47,843 nucleotides of DNA from an uncultured Bacteroidota bacterium (GTDB taxonomy: Bacteria > Bacteroidota > Bacteroidia > Bacteroidales > F082). The position numbers and the translations under genes were made by a program. The stretch covers positions 1 to 47,843 of the forward strand of contig CAJXKB010000016.1 of NCBI GenBank assembly GCA_913055825.1, given 5' to 3'. The notes below the pieces were generated by a model. It was given only the letters and a program-made list of their open reading frames with translations. It was not told where the DNA came from and ran no database searches. Below are positions 15,854 to 25,209 of this stretch, one piece after another; within the stretch, counting starts at the first letter, position 1; each line of letters opens with the position of its first letter.

Positions 15854-17551
15854 TTAACGATGTTGAAAAACCTTATCATATATTTTATTTCCTGATTTTA
15901 TCCTTATAAAATAAATACCGGGAGGCCAGTGATTTATTTTGATTGTTGAAACTGAACGTTTGCCCTCACGCATTAATTTCCCGGTGGCATCAAAAATTTC
16001 CCATCTATCAATTGTCCCTCCGGAAGACTTGAACCTGAGAAAATCGTGAGCAGGATTAGGATAAAGGACCAAACCGGGCGACGAGTGGTTTTCGACTCCA
16101 AGTTCTGAAGGTTTTAATGCGACGGACAATGTCCTGCTTTGGTTATTGGAAATATTAATCCCTTTTATAGTTTTTGTAAAATATCCCTTTGCCGAAATTT
16201 TTACGGTGTAATTTCCTGCGGCTATAGGTCGGTAAAACCAGCCTGAAGGAAGGGATGAATACACTTCCGAATGATCTGTATCGTGTTCTGCAACAATTAT
16301 CTTTGCCTCTAGCGGGCTCCTTGTAAGCGAATCGAAAACAATACCCCTGATTCCGTAAAGTGTCTGTTCCATATAGTCAATCAGCGAGCGATAATTATCT
16401 TCCCAGTAGCCCGGAAGTTGGCCGGGGTCAGGCATTTTCACCCTTGACATTTCCAGGGTAAACTCACGGTCGTGCCGGAAATAATTCATATAATCCTGAC
16501 GGCCTCCTGTAATCCGGTACCATACGTAACCATTGGTGATGCCATCATTTAGGTCGGTCAAATATCCCGCAGGGGCATAAGCATGCACAGTGTCGGCATA
16601 TTGACGGCATACCTGTTGCCACCAGTCATTATCGGCATGAAGTCGCGGCCAGGTATCCCAGGGATAATTTGCTACTTCCGAGCCTGTGTGCATATTGCAC
16701 GATAGTACAAAATGATGTGTCGAGGCAAAATTTATAAATGCCTGTGTTTCGGGCTGCCAAGCTTGTCCGTCGGGATGATCGCCATCGGCAGGGTCAGGAT
16801 AATTCCGGTTTAAATCAATTGAATTTGCATTAAAACGTGTAGCTCCATACACCGACGAATCTCCTCCAGCATATGTTCCATCAGGGTTGGCAAGTGGATT
16901 AATCCAAATATCCACACTGTCGAGCAAGCGGGTAACCTCGGGGATTTTTCCGTAATTCTTCAATAAATAATCAATCAGGTGCAACATCAAAACATAAGGT
17001 GTTGTTTCATCGCCATGCATGGTGGCCGTGTACATAAACAGGGGTTTTGCCTTAAGGCTGTCGGACGGTTTTAAATGGACAAATAGCAATTGCCGCCCCT
17101 GCACCGACTGGCCAATATTTACCAATTCACAGAGCTGAGGATAGTTCGTTTGGAAATCATCCATCAACTTCAGGTATTCAGGATAAGACGGGTAATAATT
17201 CCATTGCGATGTATTTTTTTGCTTGCCGCGATCCAAAACTGCTCTTGGTAAAAGCATGGAAGGAGCTGGTTGTACCTTATAATTAACGTGATAAGAAAGA
17301 AATTTTTGAAAGCCATGACGATTTGCATAAGCAAAAATATGCGTTCCTTTTTTATGGTCGATGGAAATAAAACGGCCCAGTTGGTTCAACAAGGTCTTTG
17401 AATCAGTACCTGCCGGAACGGAAAAACTAAAATACACTTCTCCCCTCAAGTGAAGCTGACGTTCGTATGAGAGACCGGAAATTGTTTGTGCCGAAACGGT
17501 TCCCGATATCCACAGGGAGCAGAGGCTATAAAAAATTATTTTTTTTATCAT
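15854..17551 (-). CDS. Secreted M14 zinc carboxypeptidase with T9SS sorting domain
   Basis: This is an exported metallo-carboxypeptidase. The signal peptide ends near SGTVSAQ. An N-terminal propeptide-like part precedes the M14 domain (about 120-400), with the zinc motif HGDE in YTATMHGDETTPYV, a third ligand in SCNMHTGSEVANYPWDTW, the arginine/asparagine segment NSIDLNRNYPDP and the catalytic glutamate in FTLEMSRVK. A carboxypeptidase-regulatory-like domain follows (about 400-475), and the C-terminus is a type A T9SS sorting domain (LVLYPNPAHDFLRFKS to IYFIRIKSGNKIYDKVF). It should cross the outer membrane by T9SS and be released or surface-anchored. It lies 28 bases after dapA, possibly in the same transcript. 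Confidence 0.93.
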   Translation of the reverse strand: MIKKIIFYSLCSLWISGTVSAQTISGLSYERQLHLRGEVYFSFSVPAGTDSKTLLNQLGRFISIDHKKGTHIFAYANRHGFQKFLSYHVNYKVQPAPSMLLPRAVLDRGKQKNTSQWNYYPSYPEYLKLMDDFQTNYPQLCELVNIGQSVQGRQLLFVHLKPSDSLKAKPLFMYTATMHGDETTPYVLMLHLIDYLLKNYGKIPEVTRLLDSVDIWINPLANPDGTYAGGDSSVYGATRFNANSIDLNRNYPDPADGDHPDGQAWQPETQAFINFASTHHFVLSCNMHTGSEVANYPWDTWPRLHADNDWWQQVCRQYADTVHAYAPAGYLTDLNDGITNGYVWYRITGGRQDYMNYFRHDREFTLEMSRVKMPDPGQLPGYWEDNYRSLIDYMEQTLYGIRGIVFDSLTRSPLEAKIIVAEHDTDHSEVYSSLPSGWFYRPIAAGNYTVKISAKGYFTKTIKGINISNNQSRTLSVALKPSELGVENHSSPGLVLYPNPAHDFLRFKSSGGTIDRWEIFDATGKLMREGKRSVSTIKINHWPPGIYFIRIKSGNKIYDKVFQHR

Positions 17552-17579
17552 AAAACTTTCCGGGGAGTAAACTTTAAAA

Positions 17580-18479
17580 TCAGGTTTTTAACTGCTGATA
17601 CGCTTCAATAAACTTCCCCAAAGCCATAAACACAGCTTTATTTGCTTTCACCATAGGCAGACGCAGATTATTTTTCATAATTCCCATTATTTCCAAGGCA
17701 GCCTTGATTCCTGCCGGGTTTCCATCTGCAAATATCTGACTGATAAAAGGTAAAAGTTTGTAATGAAGTTTTAACGCATCATCAAATTGTTTTTTATTCA
17801 TTAAACGAACCAATTCGGAAAAATCGTGCGGATAAGCATTGGCAACAACCGAAATCACGCCATCGGCTCCGAGCGACACCAAAGGATAAGTCAGCGCATC
17901 ATCGCCCGAAAATACTTTAAAACCATCAGGCCGTAAACGCAAAATTTCCATAACCTGGTTTAAATTGCCCGAAGCTTCTTTAACAGCTGCAATATTCTCA
18001 AAATCGTGTGCCAGACGCAGCGTAGTTTCCGCAGTAAGATTACAGGAAGTCCTTCCCGGCACATTGTACAAAATAACCGGTACCGGACTTGCTCCAGCAA
18101 TGGATTTAAAATGATTGTATAACCCTTTTTGGTTGGGCTTATTATAATAAGGTGCCACGGAAAGGATGGCTTCCACACCGGTAAAATCGGTGTTTTTAAT
18201 CTTGCTAACCACGGATTGTGTGCTATTTCCACCCATACCCATCACAAGCGGTACCCTGCCGTTTACAGTATCTTTGACAAAAGCCATTACTGCATCTTTT
18301 TCATCCCCGGTAAGGGTCGCCGCTTCACTGGTAGTTCCCAGTGAAACAATAAAATCAACACCCCCGTTTATTACATGTTCTAACAATTTCTCCAAACTGC
18401 CAAAATCGATAGTGCCATAATTATGGAACGGGGTAACAATGGCAACACCTGTGCCACTTAAAGTAAAGTGATTTGTCAT
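17580..18479 (-). CDS. dapA: 4-hydroxy-tetrahydrodipicolinate synthase
   Basis: DapA condenses pyruvate with aspartate semialdehyde, the committed step to diaminopimelate and lysine. The 299 residues form one TIM barrel with GTGVAIVTPFH at the start, the GTTSEAATL pyruvate loop, catalytic Tyr in ILYNVPGRTSCN and the Schiff-base lysine in IAAVKEASGNL. The stop of DUF6913 directly abuts the start of dapA, so the two are probably translationally coupled. Aspartate kinase, the entry step of the same pathway, is in the window at 40973-42283 but is separately controlled. Confidence 0.96.
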   Translation of the reverse strand: MTNHFTLSGTGVAIVTPFHNYGTIDFGSLEKLLEHVINGGVDFIVSLGTTSEAATLTGDEKDAVMAFVKDTVNGRVPLVMGMGGNSTQSVVSKIKNTDFTGVEAILSVAPYYNKPNQKGLYNHFKSIAGASPVPVILYNVPGRTSCNLTAETTLRLAHDFENIAAVKEASGNLNQVMEILRLRPDGFKVFSGDDALTYPLVSLGADGVISVVANAYPHDFSELVRLMNKKQFDDALKLHYKLLPFISQIFADGNPAGIKAALEIMGIMKNNLRLPMVKANKAVFMALGKFIEAYQQLKT

Positions 18480-19010
18480 TTATTGAATTTTAATTTTCAG
18501 TTTTTTCATATAAAACGTTAGCTGCTGATAAAATTCGCTATAATCCATTCTCCCGTTCGGAACAGTTAGGCTAATGTCCACTATTTGCTTTCCTTGCATT
18601 TGCCTGGGGCCAACCTTCAAACGTGCCCCGGTAAACTTCAGAATACCGGCACACTTTTTTGCATCGCAAGTAACAAAACTAATAAACAAATCAAAAGTCT
18701 GTTTTTGCAACTTATTTTTTAATTTTGATTTCATATGCCCGAACAGGTTAAACGCTTTCTTATCAATCCAAAATATATCTTCCGGATGCTGGTCTGTTTT
18801 TGATTTTCCTAAATAAAATACCAGCGCTGTAACCGAACCCAATTCATCTTTAATCTGATTAACAAATTCATATACCGAATCTAATTCATCTTGCTTTTCA
18901 ATGCAAAAAAACATGCCCACCCGTTGAGTGCTTTTTGCTACTTCGGAAGTTGCATCTTTCGGGGTAGGCATTTCTTCCCGACTTTTTTTTAAGATCGCTC
19001 GTGTTTCCAA
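18480..19010 (-). CDS. DUF6913 family protein
   Basis: This is a conserved Bacteroidota protein of unknown function. The 176 residues have a basic N-terminus, then a small alpha/beta core with QRVGMFFCIEKQDELDSVYE, VTALVFYLGKSK, IFWIDKKAFNLFG and FDLFISF, and end with SLTVPNGRMDYSEFYQQL. No signal peptide or membrane segment is visible. The start is uncertain: TTG 19010 is used here; ATG 18974 is an alternative, and there is no ATG farther upstream before the in-frame stop. It is tightly linked to dapA downstream. DUF6913 is my recollection of the family name. Confidence 0.75.
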   Translation of the reverse strand: METRAILKKSREEMPTPKDATSEVAKSTQRVGMFFCIEKQDELDSVYEFVNQIKDELGSVTALVFYLGKSKTDQHPEDIFWIDKKAFNLFGHMKSKLKNKLQKQTFDLFISFVTCDAKKCAGILKFTGARLKVGPRQMQGKQIVDISLTVPNGRMDYSEFYQQLTFYMKKLKIKIQ

Positions 19011-19048
19011 TAATTTCCGTTTTCTTTGTTTTTTGAATATTTGGAATG

Positions 19049-19080
19049 TAAAGGTAAAAAGAATTCCATTGCATCAAAAA
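19049..19080 (-). promoter_or_regulatory. Candidate promoter of the DUF6913-dapA transcript
   Basis: On the minus strand TTTTTG (19075-19080) is followed after 18 bases by TACCTTTA (19049-19056), one base off the TAnnTTTG consensus. The predicted transcript start falls about 30 bases before TTG 19010. Confidence 0.45.
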
Positions 19081-19101
19081 ATATTATTTATCCTACCTTT
19101 G
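19069..19101 (+). promoter_or_regulatory. Promoter of the metallo-hydrolase gene
   Basis: TTG (19069-19071) and TACCTTTG (19094-19101), spaced 22 bases apart, fit the -33/-7 pattern. ATG 19127 lies 25 bases downstream. It overlaps the divergent DUF6913 promoter. Confidence 0.6.
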
Positions 19102-19126
19102 CCCGAAATTTATTGTAGAAGCTGCT

Positions 19127-19888
19127 ATGAAAATAACTTTTTTGGGAACCGGAACTTCACAGGGCGTGCCGGTAATAGCGTGTCCGTGCGAGGTGTGTAC
19201 CCGGGGCAGCAAAAAAGACCACCGCCTGCGTTCTTCGGTACTCATCGAATCGGACGGAACTTTTGTAAACATTGATGCCGGACCTGATTTTAGGTACCAG
19301 ATGCTTCGCGAGAATGTAAAAAAGCTTGATGCAATCCTTATCACACATTGCCACAAAGACCATATTGCCGGCCTGGACGATGTACGATCATTTAACTATT
19401 TGTATCGTAAGGCAATGGATATCTACGCCCTGCCCCGCGACATTGAAGCCATACAGCGTGAATTTGCCTATGCCTTTGGTGAAAACCGCTATCGGGGCGT
19501 TCCTGAATTTAATATGATTAACATAGGCTACGATCCTTTTAAAGTGGGAAATCTCGAATTTATTCCCCTTCCTGTGCTTCATATGAAAATGGAGGTGTTG
19601 GGTTATCGCATTGGTGATTTTTCCTATGTTACGGACACCAATTATATCCCACCGGAAACCCTGGCTCGAATGATGGGTAGCAAGGTAATTGTAATCAACG
19701 CTTTACGTCGAAAAGAACACCCCTCTCATTTTAATTTGGCACAAGCCGTAAAAGTGCTTGAGTTTCTTCGTCCTGAACGTGCTTATATCACCCACATTAG
19801 CCATATGATGGGTTTTCACGATGAGGTGGAAAAAGAGTTGCCCGGTTTTATCCGGCTGGCCTATGATGGCTTGCAGATTGAAATTTAA
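19127..19888 (+). CDS. MBL-fold metallo-hydrolase, PhnP-like
   Basis: This is a 253-residue cytoplasmic metallo-beta-lactamase-fold hydrolase. It begins KITFLGTGTSQGVPVIAC, has cysteines in CPCEVCTRG as in PhnP-like phosphodiesterases with a structural zinc, the metal motif THCHKDHIAGLDD (HxHxDH), the DTNYI aspartate near residue 180 and a late histidine region THISHMMGFHDEVE. Family members act on phosphodiester bonds, including cyclic or nucleic-acid substrates; the actual substrate here is unknown. It is transcribed alone and converges with porE. Confidence 0.88.
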   Translation: MKITFLGTGTSQGVPVIACPCEVCTRGSKKDHRLRSSVLIESDGTFVNIDAGPDFRYQMLRENVKKLDAILITHCHKDHIAGLDDVRSFNYLYRKAMDIYALPRDIEAIQREFAYAFGENRYRGVPEFNMINIGYDPFKVGNLEFIPLPVLHMKMEVLGYRIGDFSYVTDTNYIPPETLARMMGSKVIVINALRRKEHPSHFNLAQAVKVLEFLRPERAYITHISHMMGFHDEVEKELPGFIRLAYDGLQIEI

Positions 19889-19922
19889 TATCTAAAAAAT
19901 TAAAATTAAGCAGTTCATCTCA

Positions 19923-21836
19923 TCACCGTATTATTATTTCCGTCCTTCTATTTTGTGCCCGGCCGGCTTCGGTATTATTTTTATTAATCGGATGTTGCGA
20001 TCCAAAACCATTGAAAGTTAATCTGTAAGTGGCAATTCCTTTACTTACAAGATAGTTGTAAACGACCTTTGCCCGTTGAATTGAAAGTGCCAGGTTATGT
20101 TCGTCCGTTCCAACCGAATCGGTATAACCGGCAATAAGGATTTTGATTTCAGGATTTTGCCTGAGCAGTTTAACTAACAGGTTTAATTCGGCATCGGCTG
20201 TTGGCCGTAAAGTAAATTTATCAAAGTCAAAAAGGATATTTTCCAGCCTCATGCGGGCTCCTTTCCGAATCGGTTGCAAATAAAAATCGGTGTCAACTGA
20301 TTGTTGACTGGTATATTTCCTTAAATCAAAATATCCTGAATAAAACAAATATCCTTTTTTAAAGATGTGAAATACCACCTCCTTTCCGGGATGAAGGATC
20401 ATGAAAAAATGGCCGTCAGATGGGGATGACCATACGGAATCAATGGCTGGTTTTTGTCCCAAATCGGATAAAACCACCTTTGCTTTCAATGCTTTTCCTG
20501 TTTTTGCATCGAATACTTTTCCATTTACATAAAAGGTTGTCCGTGGATGCATGGCAGCAAAAGTTTTAAACGTATAAATATCCATATTTCCAGATCTGTT
20601 GGATGAAATCCAGGCCTGCCTGCCGTCCGTATTTACAAAAAGGTTCATCTCATCTGCATTTGTATTTACCGGAGTTCCCAGATTTTGCGGACGTGACCAC
20701 AGGCCTTCGGTATTTTTTCGCGAAACAAACAGATCAAAACCACCCATCCCGGGCCATCCGTTGGACGAAAAATACAGCGTTTGGTTGTCGGCGTGTAAAA
20801 ACGGGGCCATTTCGTCACCTGCTGTATTGATACTGTCGCCGAGATTAATGGCCGGAAGCCATTTTCCGGCCGGGCTTTTCGTTGACATCCAGATGTCTGA
20901 GCCTCCCTTTCCTCCGGGACGTTTAGAAGCAAAAAATAAATAATGTCCGTCAGCAGAGATACAAGGTTGCGAATCCCAGGCAGCTGTATTTACCGGCTTG
21001 CCCAGGTTTTTTGGCTTTTGCCATTGTTTTCTGCATAAGCTACTTTTAAAAATGTCGCACCCGCCATACGCCCCTGGCCAATAACAGCCGGTAAAAAACA
21101 TCTGACGCCCGTCGGGGGTCAAACTCAGTCCTCCCATATTCAACCCTCTTGCCCATGGAAAAATTATTGGTTTCGGCAATTGCCATTTTGCATCCTTTTT
21201 TTTGATGGTCTTAAAAAATTGTTCCTTGAATAATTTCTCTTTCATTGTTTTGTCAGGTGCCGGAAATTTTCGTGTAAAGACCAGCTGGCTGTTGTTTGCA
21301 TTCACAAAGTTGATGTATTCTTCGGCCGGGGTATTGACGACCGAACTTAAGGCTGTCAGCCGGGTTGAATCGGGATGCAACAGGGCGTGTTGGGCAAAGT
21401 GGGCACTCTTAAGCAAAAAGATTGCTTTGTTTTGCAAATTTTTTGATGCTTTCGACGACAAATCAAGAAAAGTTATCAGGGAAACTATGGCGCCGGCATA
21501 TTTGCCCTGTTTGAACTGTAAACTTCCCAAGGAGTAATAAGCTTTCGGAATTCCGGTTTTGTCCAACCTAACTACCTTCGCGTAAGCATGAATCGCTTGT
21601 GCCGGCTCTCCTTTTTCCTCTTCCGTTTCTGCCTTAAGCAACCAGGCTTTTACCATTGTGCTATCCAGTCTGAAACATTTATTTAGTTCGTCTTCAGTAG
21701 TTTCATAATCTTTCTTTTGAAACGCTGCCAACGCCATACGAAAGGCTTTTTCGGCTTTTTTTGATTTTATTTGCTGTGCAAGAAGTCCCTGAATAACCAG
21801 AGCCGACAAAAGTAGTATGAAGGATTTCTTTCTCAT
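19923..21836 (-). CDS. porE: PorE-like T9SS protein: TPR, PD40 propeller, CRD and OmpA domains
   Basis: From ATG 21836 the protein is about 637 residues with a signal peptide ending near IQGLLAQQ. Domains in order: TPR repeats (about 25-150), a beta-propeller with PD40 blades (about 200-410; ISADGHYLFFASKRPGGKGG, LHADNQTLYFSSNGWPG, VNTDGRQAWISSNRSG), a carboxypeptidase-regulatory-like domain (about 425-505) and an OmpA C-terminal peptidoglycan-binding domain (LENILFDFDKFTLRPTADAE, GYTDSVGTDEHNLALSIQRA). This exact order is described for PorE, which links T9SS to the cell wall. An upstream TTG at 21854 lies inside the promoter box and is not the start. Another OmpA/PD40 envelope protein is the alternative. 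Confidence 0.82.
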   Translation of the reverse strand: MRKKSFILLLSALVIQGLLAQQIKSKKAEKAFRMALAAFQKKDYETTEDELNKCFRLDSTMVKAWLLKAETEEEKGEPAQAIHAYAKVVRLDKTGIPKAYYSLGSLQFKQGKYAGAIVSLITFLDLSSKASKNLQNKAIFLLKSAHFAQHALLHPDSTRLTALSSVVNTPAEEYINFVNANNSQLVFTRKFPAPDKTMKEKLFKEQFFKTIKKKDAKWQLPKPIIFPWARGLNMGGLSLTPDGRQMFFTGCYWPGAYGGCDIFKSSLCRKQWQKPKNLGKPVNTAAWDSQPCISADGHYLFFASKRPGGKGGSDIWMSTKSPAGKWLPAINLGDSINTAGDEMAPFLHADNQTLYFSSNGWPGMGGFDLFVSRKNTEGLWSRPQNLGTPVNTNADEMNLFVNTDGRQAWISSNRSGNMDIYTFKTFAAMHPRTTFYVNGKVFDAKTGKALKAKVVLSDLGQKPAIDSVWSSPSDGHFFMILHPGKEVVFHIFKKGYLFYSGYFDLRKYTSQQSVDTDFYLQPIRKGARMRLENILFDFDKFTLRPTADAELNLLVKLLRQNPEIKILIAGYTDSVGTDEHNLALSIQRAKVVYNYLVSKGIATYRLTFNGFGSQHPINKNNTEAGRAQNRRTEIIIR

Positions 21837-21851
21837 TTTTTCGTGTTCAGG

Positions 21852-21859
21852 CAAAATTA
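21852..21859 (-). promoter_or_regulatory. -7 promoter box of porE
   Basis: TAATTTTG on the minus strand lies 15 bases before ATG 21836 and fixes the start downstream of the in-frame TTG that is part of the box itself. Confidence 0.6.
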
Positions 21860-21890
21860 AGAAAAGATAGATGCTTTCTCTGTTTTCCTT

Positions 21891-21898
21891 TATTTTTG
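21891..21898 (+). promoter_or_regulatory. -7 promoter box of the PD40 propeller gene
   Basis: TATTTTTG matches TAnnTTTG. Its last three bases form an in-frame TTG that would be called as a start; the real start must lie downstream, most likely TTG 21917. Confidence 0.55.
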
Positions 21899-21916
21899 CA
21901 CACCAAATTATTTCAG

Positions 21917-22786
21917 TTGAAACACCTGCTTAGACTTTTTCTGCTTCTGTTACCGGTTTTTGTCCTGAAGCCCCTATTTGCCCAGTCAACTGGTACTATT
22001 CATATTCACATTCCCGGAGATCAGCTGTATGCCTGTTGGTCGCCCGACGGTCAAAGACTGGTTTATCAGTCAAACCAAAAGGGAAATTGGGATCTTTTTT
22101 TGTATGATTTGCAAACCGGCCACAGTGAGGAGCTGGCAGATTCTTCGACCGATGAGCAACATCCGGTTTGGGTGCCTGGGAAACAGGCTGTAATCTTCGA
22201 AATGGGAAATGGAAAAAACAGCCGGTTATATTTACTTAAGATGCCTGACGGCAAGAAGAAGTTACTCATTCCGAGAAATATTCCTTCACTGGAGGCTTCG
22301 CTTACACCTTCACGTCATATGATAGCCTTCTCGGGATGGGATGCCATCAGCGAAAGCTGGCAAATTTATACTTACGATTTCATCTATGATAACCTGAACC
22401 AACTGAGCCGGGAGAATGGAAATGCTACTTTTCCGGTTTTTTCCCGCGATGGGAAAACAATTGCCTATAAGAGTCTGACGGCCGGCGGAATCGACAGACT
22501 GCACCTGATGAATTGGTATGGCGAAAACAAACACATTCTCCCGCTGTATTCGAAGGGCATAATTACGTGGGCTCCATCCGGATGGAGATTCTACGGGGTC
22601 ATTCAAAATCCGGAATCGGGCTATGAAATATGCAGCTGGCATCGCGATGGGTCGGGACAACAAATCATCTATCAAAGCATGAACGCAATATGTTGTCCAT
22701 CACTCTCTCCCGATGGCAAACATCTGGCCTTTTCGCAACAAACTAGCAACGGATTCGATATTTTTATTATCCCTGTTCAGGAATAA
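21917..22786 (+). CDS. Secreted TolB-like PD40 beta-propeller protein
   Basis: A TTG start at 21917 gives about 289 residues opening with a classic signal peptide (KHLLRLFLLLLPVFVLKPLF, cleavage after AQ). The mature protein consists of PD40/WD40-like blades: YACWSPDGQRLVYQSNQKGN, HPVWVPGKQAVIFEMGNG, TPSRHMIAFSGWD, FPVFSRDGKTIAYKS and CPSLSPDGKHLAFSQQTSNG. Such TolB-type propellers are periplasmic or surface binding modules. There is no catalytic motif. It is divergent from porE, with a promoter pair in a gap of about 80 bases, so the two may be functionally linked (inference). Confidence 0.83.
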   Translation: MKHLLRLFLLLLPVFVLKPLFAQSTGTIHIHIPGDQLYACWSPDGQRLVYQSNQKGNWDLFLYDLQTGHSEELADSSTDEQHPVWVPGKQAVIFEMGNGKNSRLYLLKMPDGKKKLLIPRNIPSLEASLTPSRHMIAFSGWDAISESWQIYTYDFIYDNLNQLSRENGNATFPVFSRDGKTIAYKSLTAGGIDRLHLMNWYGENKHILPLYSKGIITWAPSGWRFYGVIQNPESGYEICSWHRDGSGQQIIYQSMNAICCPSLSPDGKHLAFSQQTSNGFDIFIIPVQE

Positions 22787-22867
22787 CTTGTTTTATAGAT
22801 GTTTTACAAAAAATTCGTCACGAAGTGATTCATCGAAATATTATTTTACCTTAATAAACTGTAACTG

Positions 22868-22897
22868 TTTGCAGCTGCTCAGTTTTTATTAATTTTG
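22868..22897 (+). promoter_or_regulatory. ffh promoter
   Basis: TTTG (22868-22871), an 18-base spacer and TAATTTTG (22890-22897) form a complete Bacteroidota promoter 20 bases before ATG 22918. Confidence 0.7.
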
Positions 22898-22917
22898 CCA
22901 ACCAAAAATTACAACAC

Positions 22918-24249
22918 ATGTTTGAAGGATTAAGCGACAAGTTAGACAAATCATTTAAAATATTAAAGGGACAGGGCCGCATCACCGAAATCAATGTGGC
23001 AGAATCGATTAAGGAAATCAGAAAAGCCCTGATTGAAGCTGACGTTAGTTATAAAATTGCCAAACAGTTTACAGCAGAAGTCAAGGAAAAAGCCTTGGGG
23101 ATGAACGTGCTTACCGCCGTGAAACCCGGTGAATTGATGGTGAAGATTGTACACGATGAACTGGCCAGGCTCATGGGTGGCGAGCAGGTGGATATTAATA
23201 TAAAAGGTAGTCCTGCGGTTATTTTAATTGCCGGTTTGCAAGGTTCGGGGAAAACAACTTTTACAGCTAAGTTGGCTAACTATCTGAAAAGCAAAAAAGG
23301 CCGCCAGGTGTTGCTGGTTGCCGGTGACGTATATCGGCCTGCAGCCATCGAGCAGTTAAAAGTGCTGAGTGAGCAGGTCGGAGTGGAAGTTTATACCGAA
23401 GAAGGCAATAAGAATCCGGTACGGATTGCTCAAAACGCTGTTAAATACGCCAAAGACCACGGAAAAAATATTGTTATTGTAGATACCGCCGGACGTTTGT
23501 CTGTTGATGAGGAGATGATGAATGAAATAGCGGCCATTAAAAACGCTGTTAAACCGCAGGAAACACTTTTTGTGGTGGATGCCATGACAGGTCAGGACGC
23601 GGTAAGTACTGCCAAAGCGTTTAACGACAGACTTAATTTTGAAGGGGTGGTACTCACCAAATTGGATGGTGATACCCGGGGTGGCGCTGCGTTGACTATC
23701 CGTTCGGTGGTGCAAAAGCCGATTAAATTTGTGGGTATCGGTGAAAAAATGGATGCCCTCGACCTGTTTCATCCCAGCCGTATGGCCGATCGTATTTTGG
23801 GTATGGGCGATATTGTTACTTTGGTTGAAAAAGCACAGGAACAGTTTAATGAGGAAGAAGCACGTAAGCTGCAAAAGAAAATTGCCAAAAACCAATTCAA
23901 TTTTGATGATTTCCTGAAACAAATTCAGCAAATCAAAAAAATGGGAAATGTGAAAGATCTTATGGCTATGATTCCAGGTATGGGCAAAGCCATGAAAGAC
24001 CTTGACGTAGATGATGATGCTTTCAAAAGCATTGAAGCCATCATTCATTCGATGACCCCGCAGGAACGACAAAATCCTAAAGTACTAAGCGGTTCAAGGC
24101 GCAAACGTATTGCCAGGGGAAGCGGAACCAGTATTCAAGAAGTAAACCGCCTGATAAAACAATTTGGCGAAACCAGTAAGATGATGAAAATGATGACGAC
24201 CGGAAAGGGTAAAAATATGATGCGCATGATGGGAGCAGGCCGGCGATAG
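22918..24249 (+). CDS. ffh: Signal recognition particle protein Ffh
   Basis: Ffh is the GTPase subunit of the signal recognition particle, which takes membrane-protein nascent chains to FtsY. The 443 residues show the N domain, the G domain with P-loop GLQGSGKTTFTAKLA, DTAGRLSVDEEM and TKLDGDTRGGAAL, and the methionine-rich M domain (about 300-443) with SGSRRKRIARGSGTSIQEVN for RNA binding and a Met-rich tail. Full length. folD follows after 50 bases on the same strand. Confidence 0.97.
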   Translation: MFEGLSDKLDKSFKILKGQGRITEINVAESIKEIRKALIEADVSYKIAKQFTAEVKEKALGMNVLTAVKPGELMVKIVHDELARLMGGEQVDINIKGSPAVILIAGLQGSGKTTFTAKLANYLKSKKGRQVLLVAGDVYRPAAIEQLKVLSEQVGVEVYTEEGNKNPVRIAQNAVKYAKDHGKNIVIVDTAGRLSVDEEMMNEIAAIKNAVKPQETLFVVDAMTGQDAVSTAKAFNDRLNFEGVVLTKLDGDTRGGAALTIRSVVQKPIKFVGIGEKMDALDLFHPSRMADRILGMGDIVTLVEKAQEQFNEEEARKLQKKIAKNQFNFDDFLKQIQQIKKMGNVKDLMAMIPGMGKAMKDLDVDDDAFKSIEAIIHSMTPQERQNPKVLSGSRRKRIARGSGTSIQEVNRLIKQFGETSKMMKMMTTGKGKNMMRMMGAGRR

Positions 24250-24299
24250 TCGTTTTTTTTCAAATTTAATAAAGCCATAAACTAAAAACAGTGTAAATC

Positions 24300-25196
24300 A
24301 TGGCAACAAAAAAAGAAACCGTCCTCATTGATGGCCGTTTGGTGGCCAAAAAGATTAAAGCAGAAATAAAAAAAGAAGTAGCTGAAATAGTTGACCGGGG
24401 TGAAAACGGTCCGCATCTTGCTGCTGTATTGGTTGGTGAAGATCCTGCCAGCCAAACTTATGTGGCCAGTAAAGAGAAGGCAGCTCATGAGGTAGGGATG
24501 ATATCATCTACCTATCGCTATCCTGCTGACATAACCGAAAAGGAGCTGCTTGAAGTGATTGATTATCTTAATTCGGATGATGAGGTTGACGGGTTTATTG
24601 TCCAGTTGCCGTTACCCAAACACATTGACGAATCCAAGGTGATTAACCGCATTAATCCGGCGAAAGATGTGGATGGATTTACCCCAGTGAATGTAGGAAA
24701 CATGGTGCTGGGAAAACCAGCGCTTTTGTCGGCTACACCTTACGGGATAACGGAATTACTTAAGCACTATAAAATTAAAACCGAAGGTAAGCATGTGGTT
24801 GTGTTGGGACGCTCAAACATCGTTGGAAGACCCATTAGTATATTGCTTTCGCAAAAAGCAGAATTCGGAAATGCCACTGTCACGTTATGCCACAGCAAAA
24901 CAAAAAACATGTCAGATATTACCCGCTCGGCAGATATTTTGATTTGTGCCATCGGGCAACCACAATTTGTGAAAGCCGACATGGTAAAAGAAGGTGCGGT
25001 GGTGATTGATGTGGGAATTCATCGTTTGGGTGATGACAGTGCCAAAAAAGGCTACCGGCTGGTGGGTGATGTCGATTTCAATGCAGTGGCTAAAAAAGCA
25101 GCTTACATTACACCTGTTCCGGGTGGTGTGGGACCCATGACTATTGCTATGTTATTGAAAAACACTTTATTATCTTACAAGAAAGAAATCCACTAA
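24300..25196 (+). CDS. folD: Methylenetetrahydrofolate dehydrogenase/cyclohydrolase
   Basis: FolD interconverts 5,10-methylene- and 10-formyl-tetrahydrofolate, using NADP, in one-carbon metabolism. The 298 residues include the catalytic lysine segment YVASKEKAAHEVG, IVQLPLPKHIDE, KDVDGFTPVNVGNM, the dinucleotide-binding VVLGRSNIVGRPISILL and PVPGGVGPMTIAMLL. It is full length and follows ffh closely, probably in one transcript with ffh and the following genes. Confidence 0.97.
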   Translation: MATKKETVLIDGRLVAKKIKAEIKKEVAEIVDRGENGPHLAAVLVGEDPASQTYVASKEKAAHEVGMISSTYRYPADITEKELLEVIDYLNSDDEVDGFIVQLPLPKHIDESKVINRINPAKDVDGFTPVNVGNMVLGKPALLSATPYGITELLKHYKIKTEGKHVVVLGRSNIVGRPISILLSQKAEFGNATVTLCHSKTKNMSDITRSADILICAIGQPQFVKADMVKEGAVVIDVGIHRLGDDSAKKGYRLVGDVDFNAVAKKAAYITPVPGGVGPMTIAMLLKNTLLSYKKEIH

Positions 25197-25209
25197 AGTC
25201 ATTTGTTAT

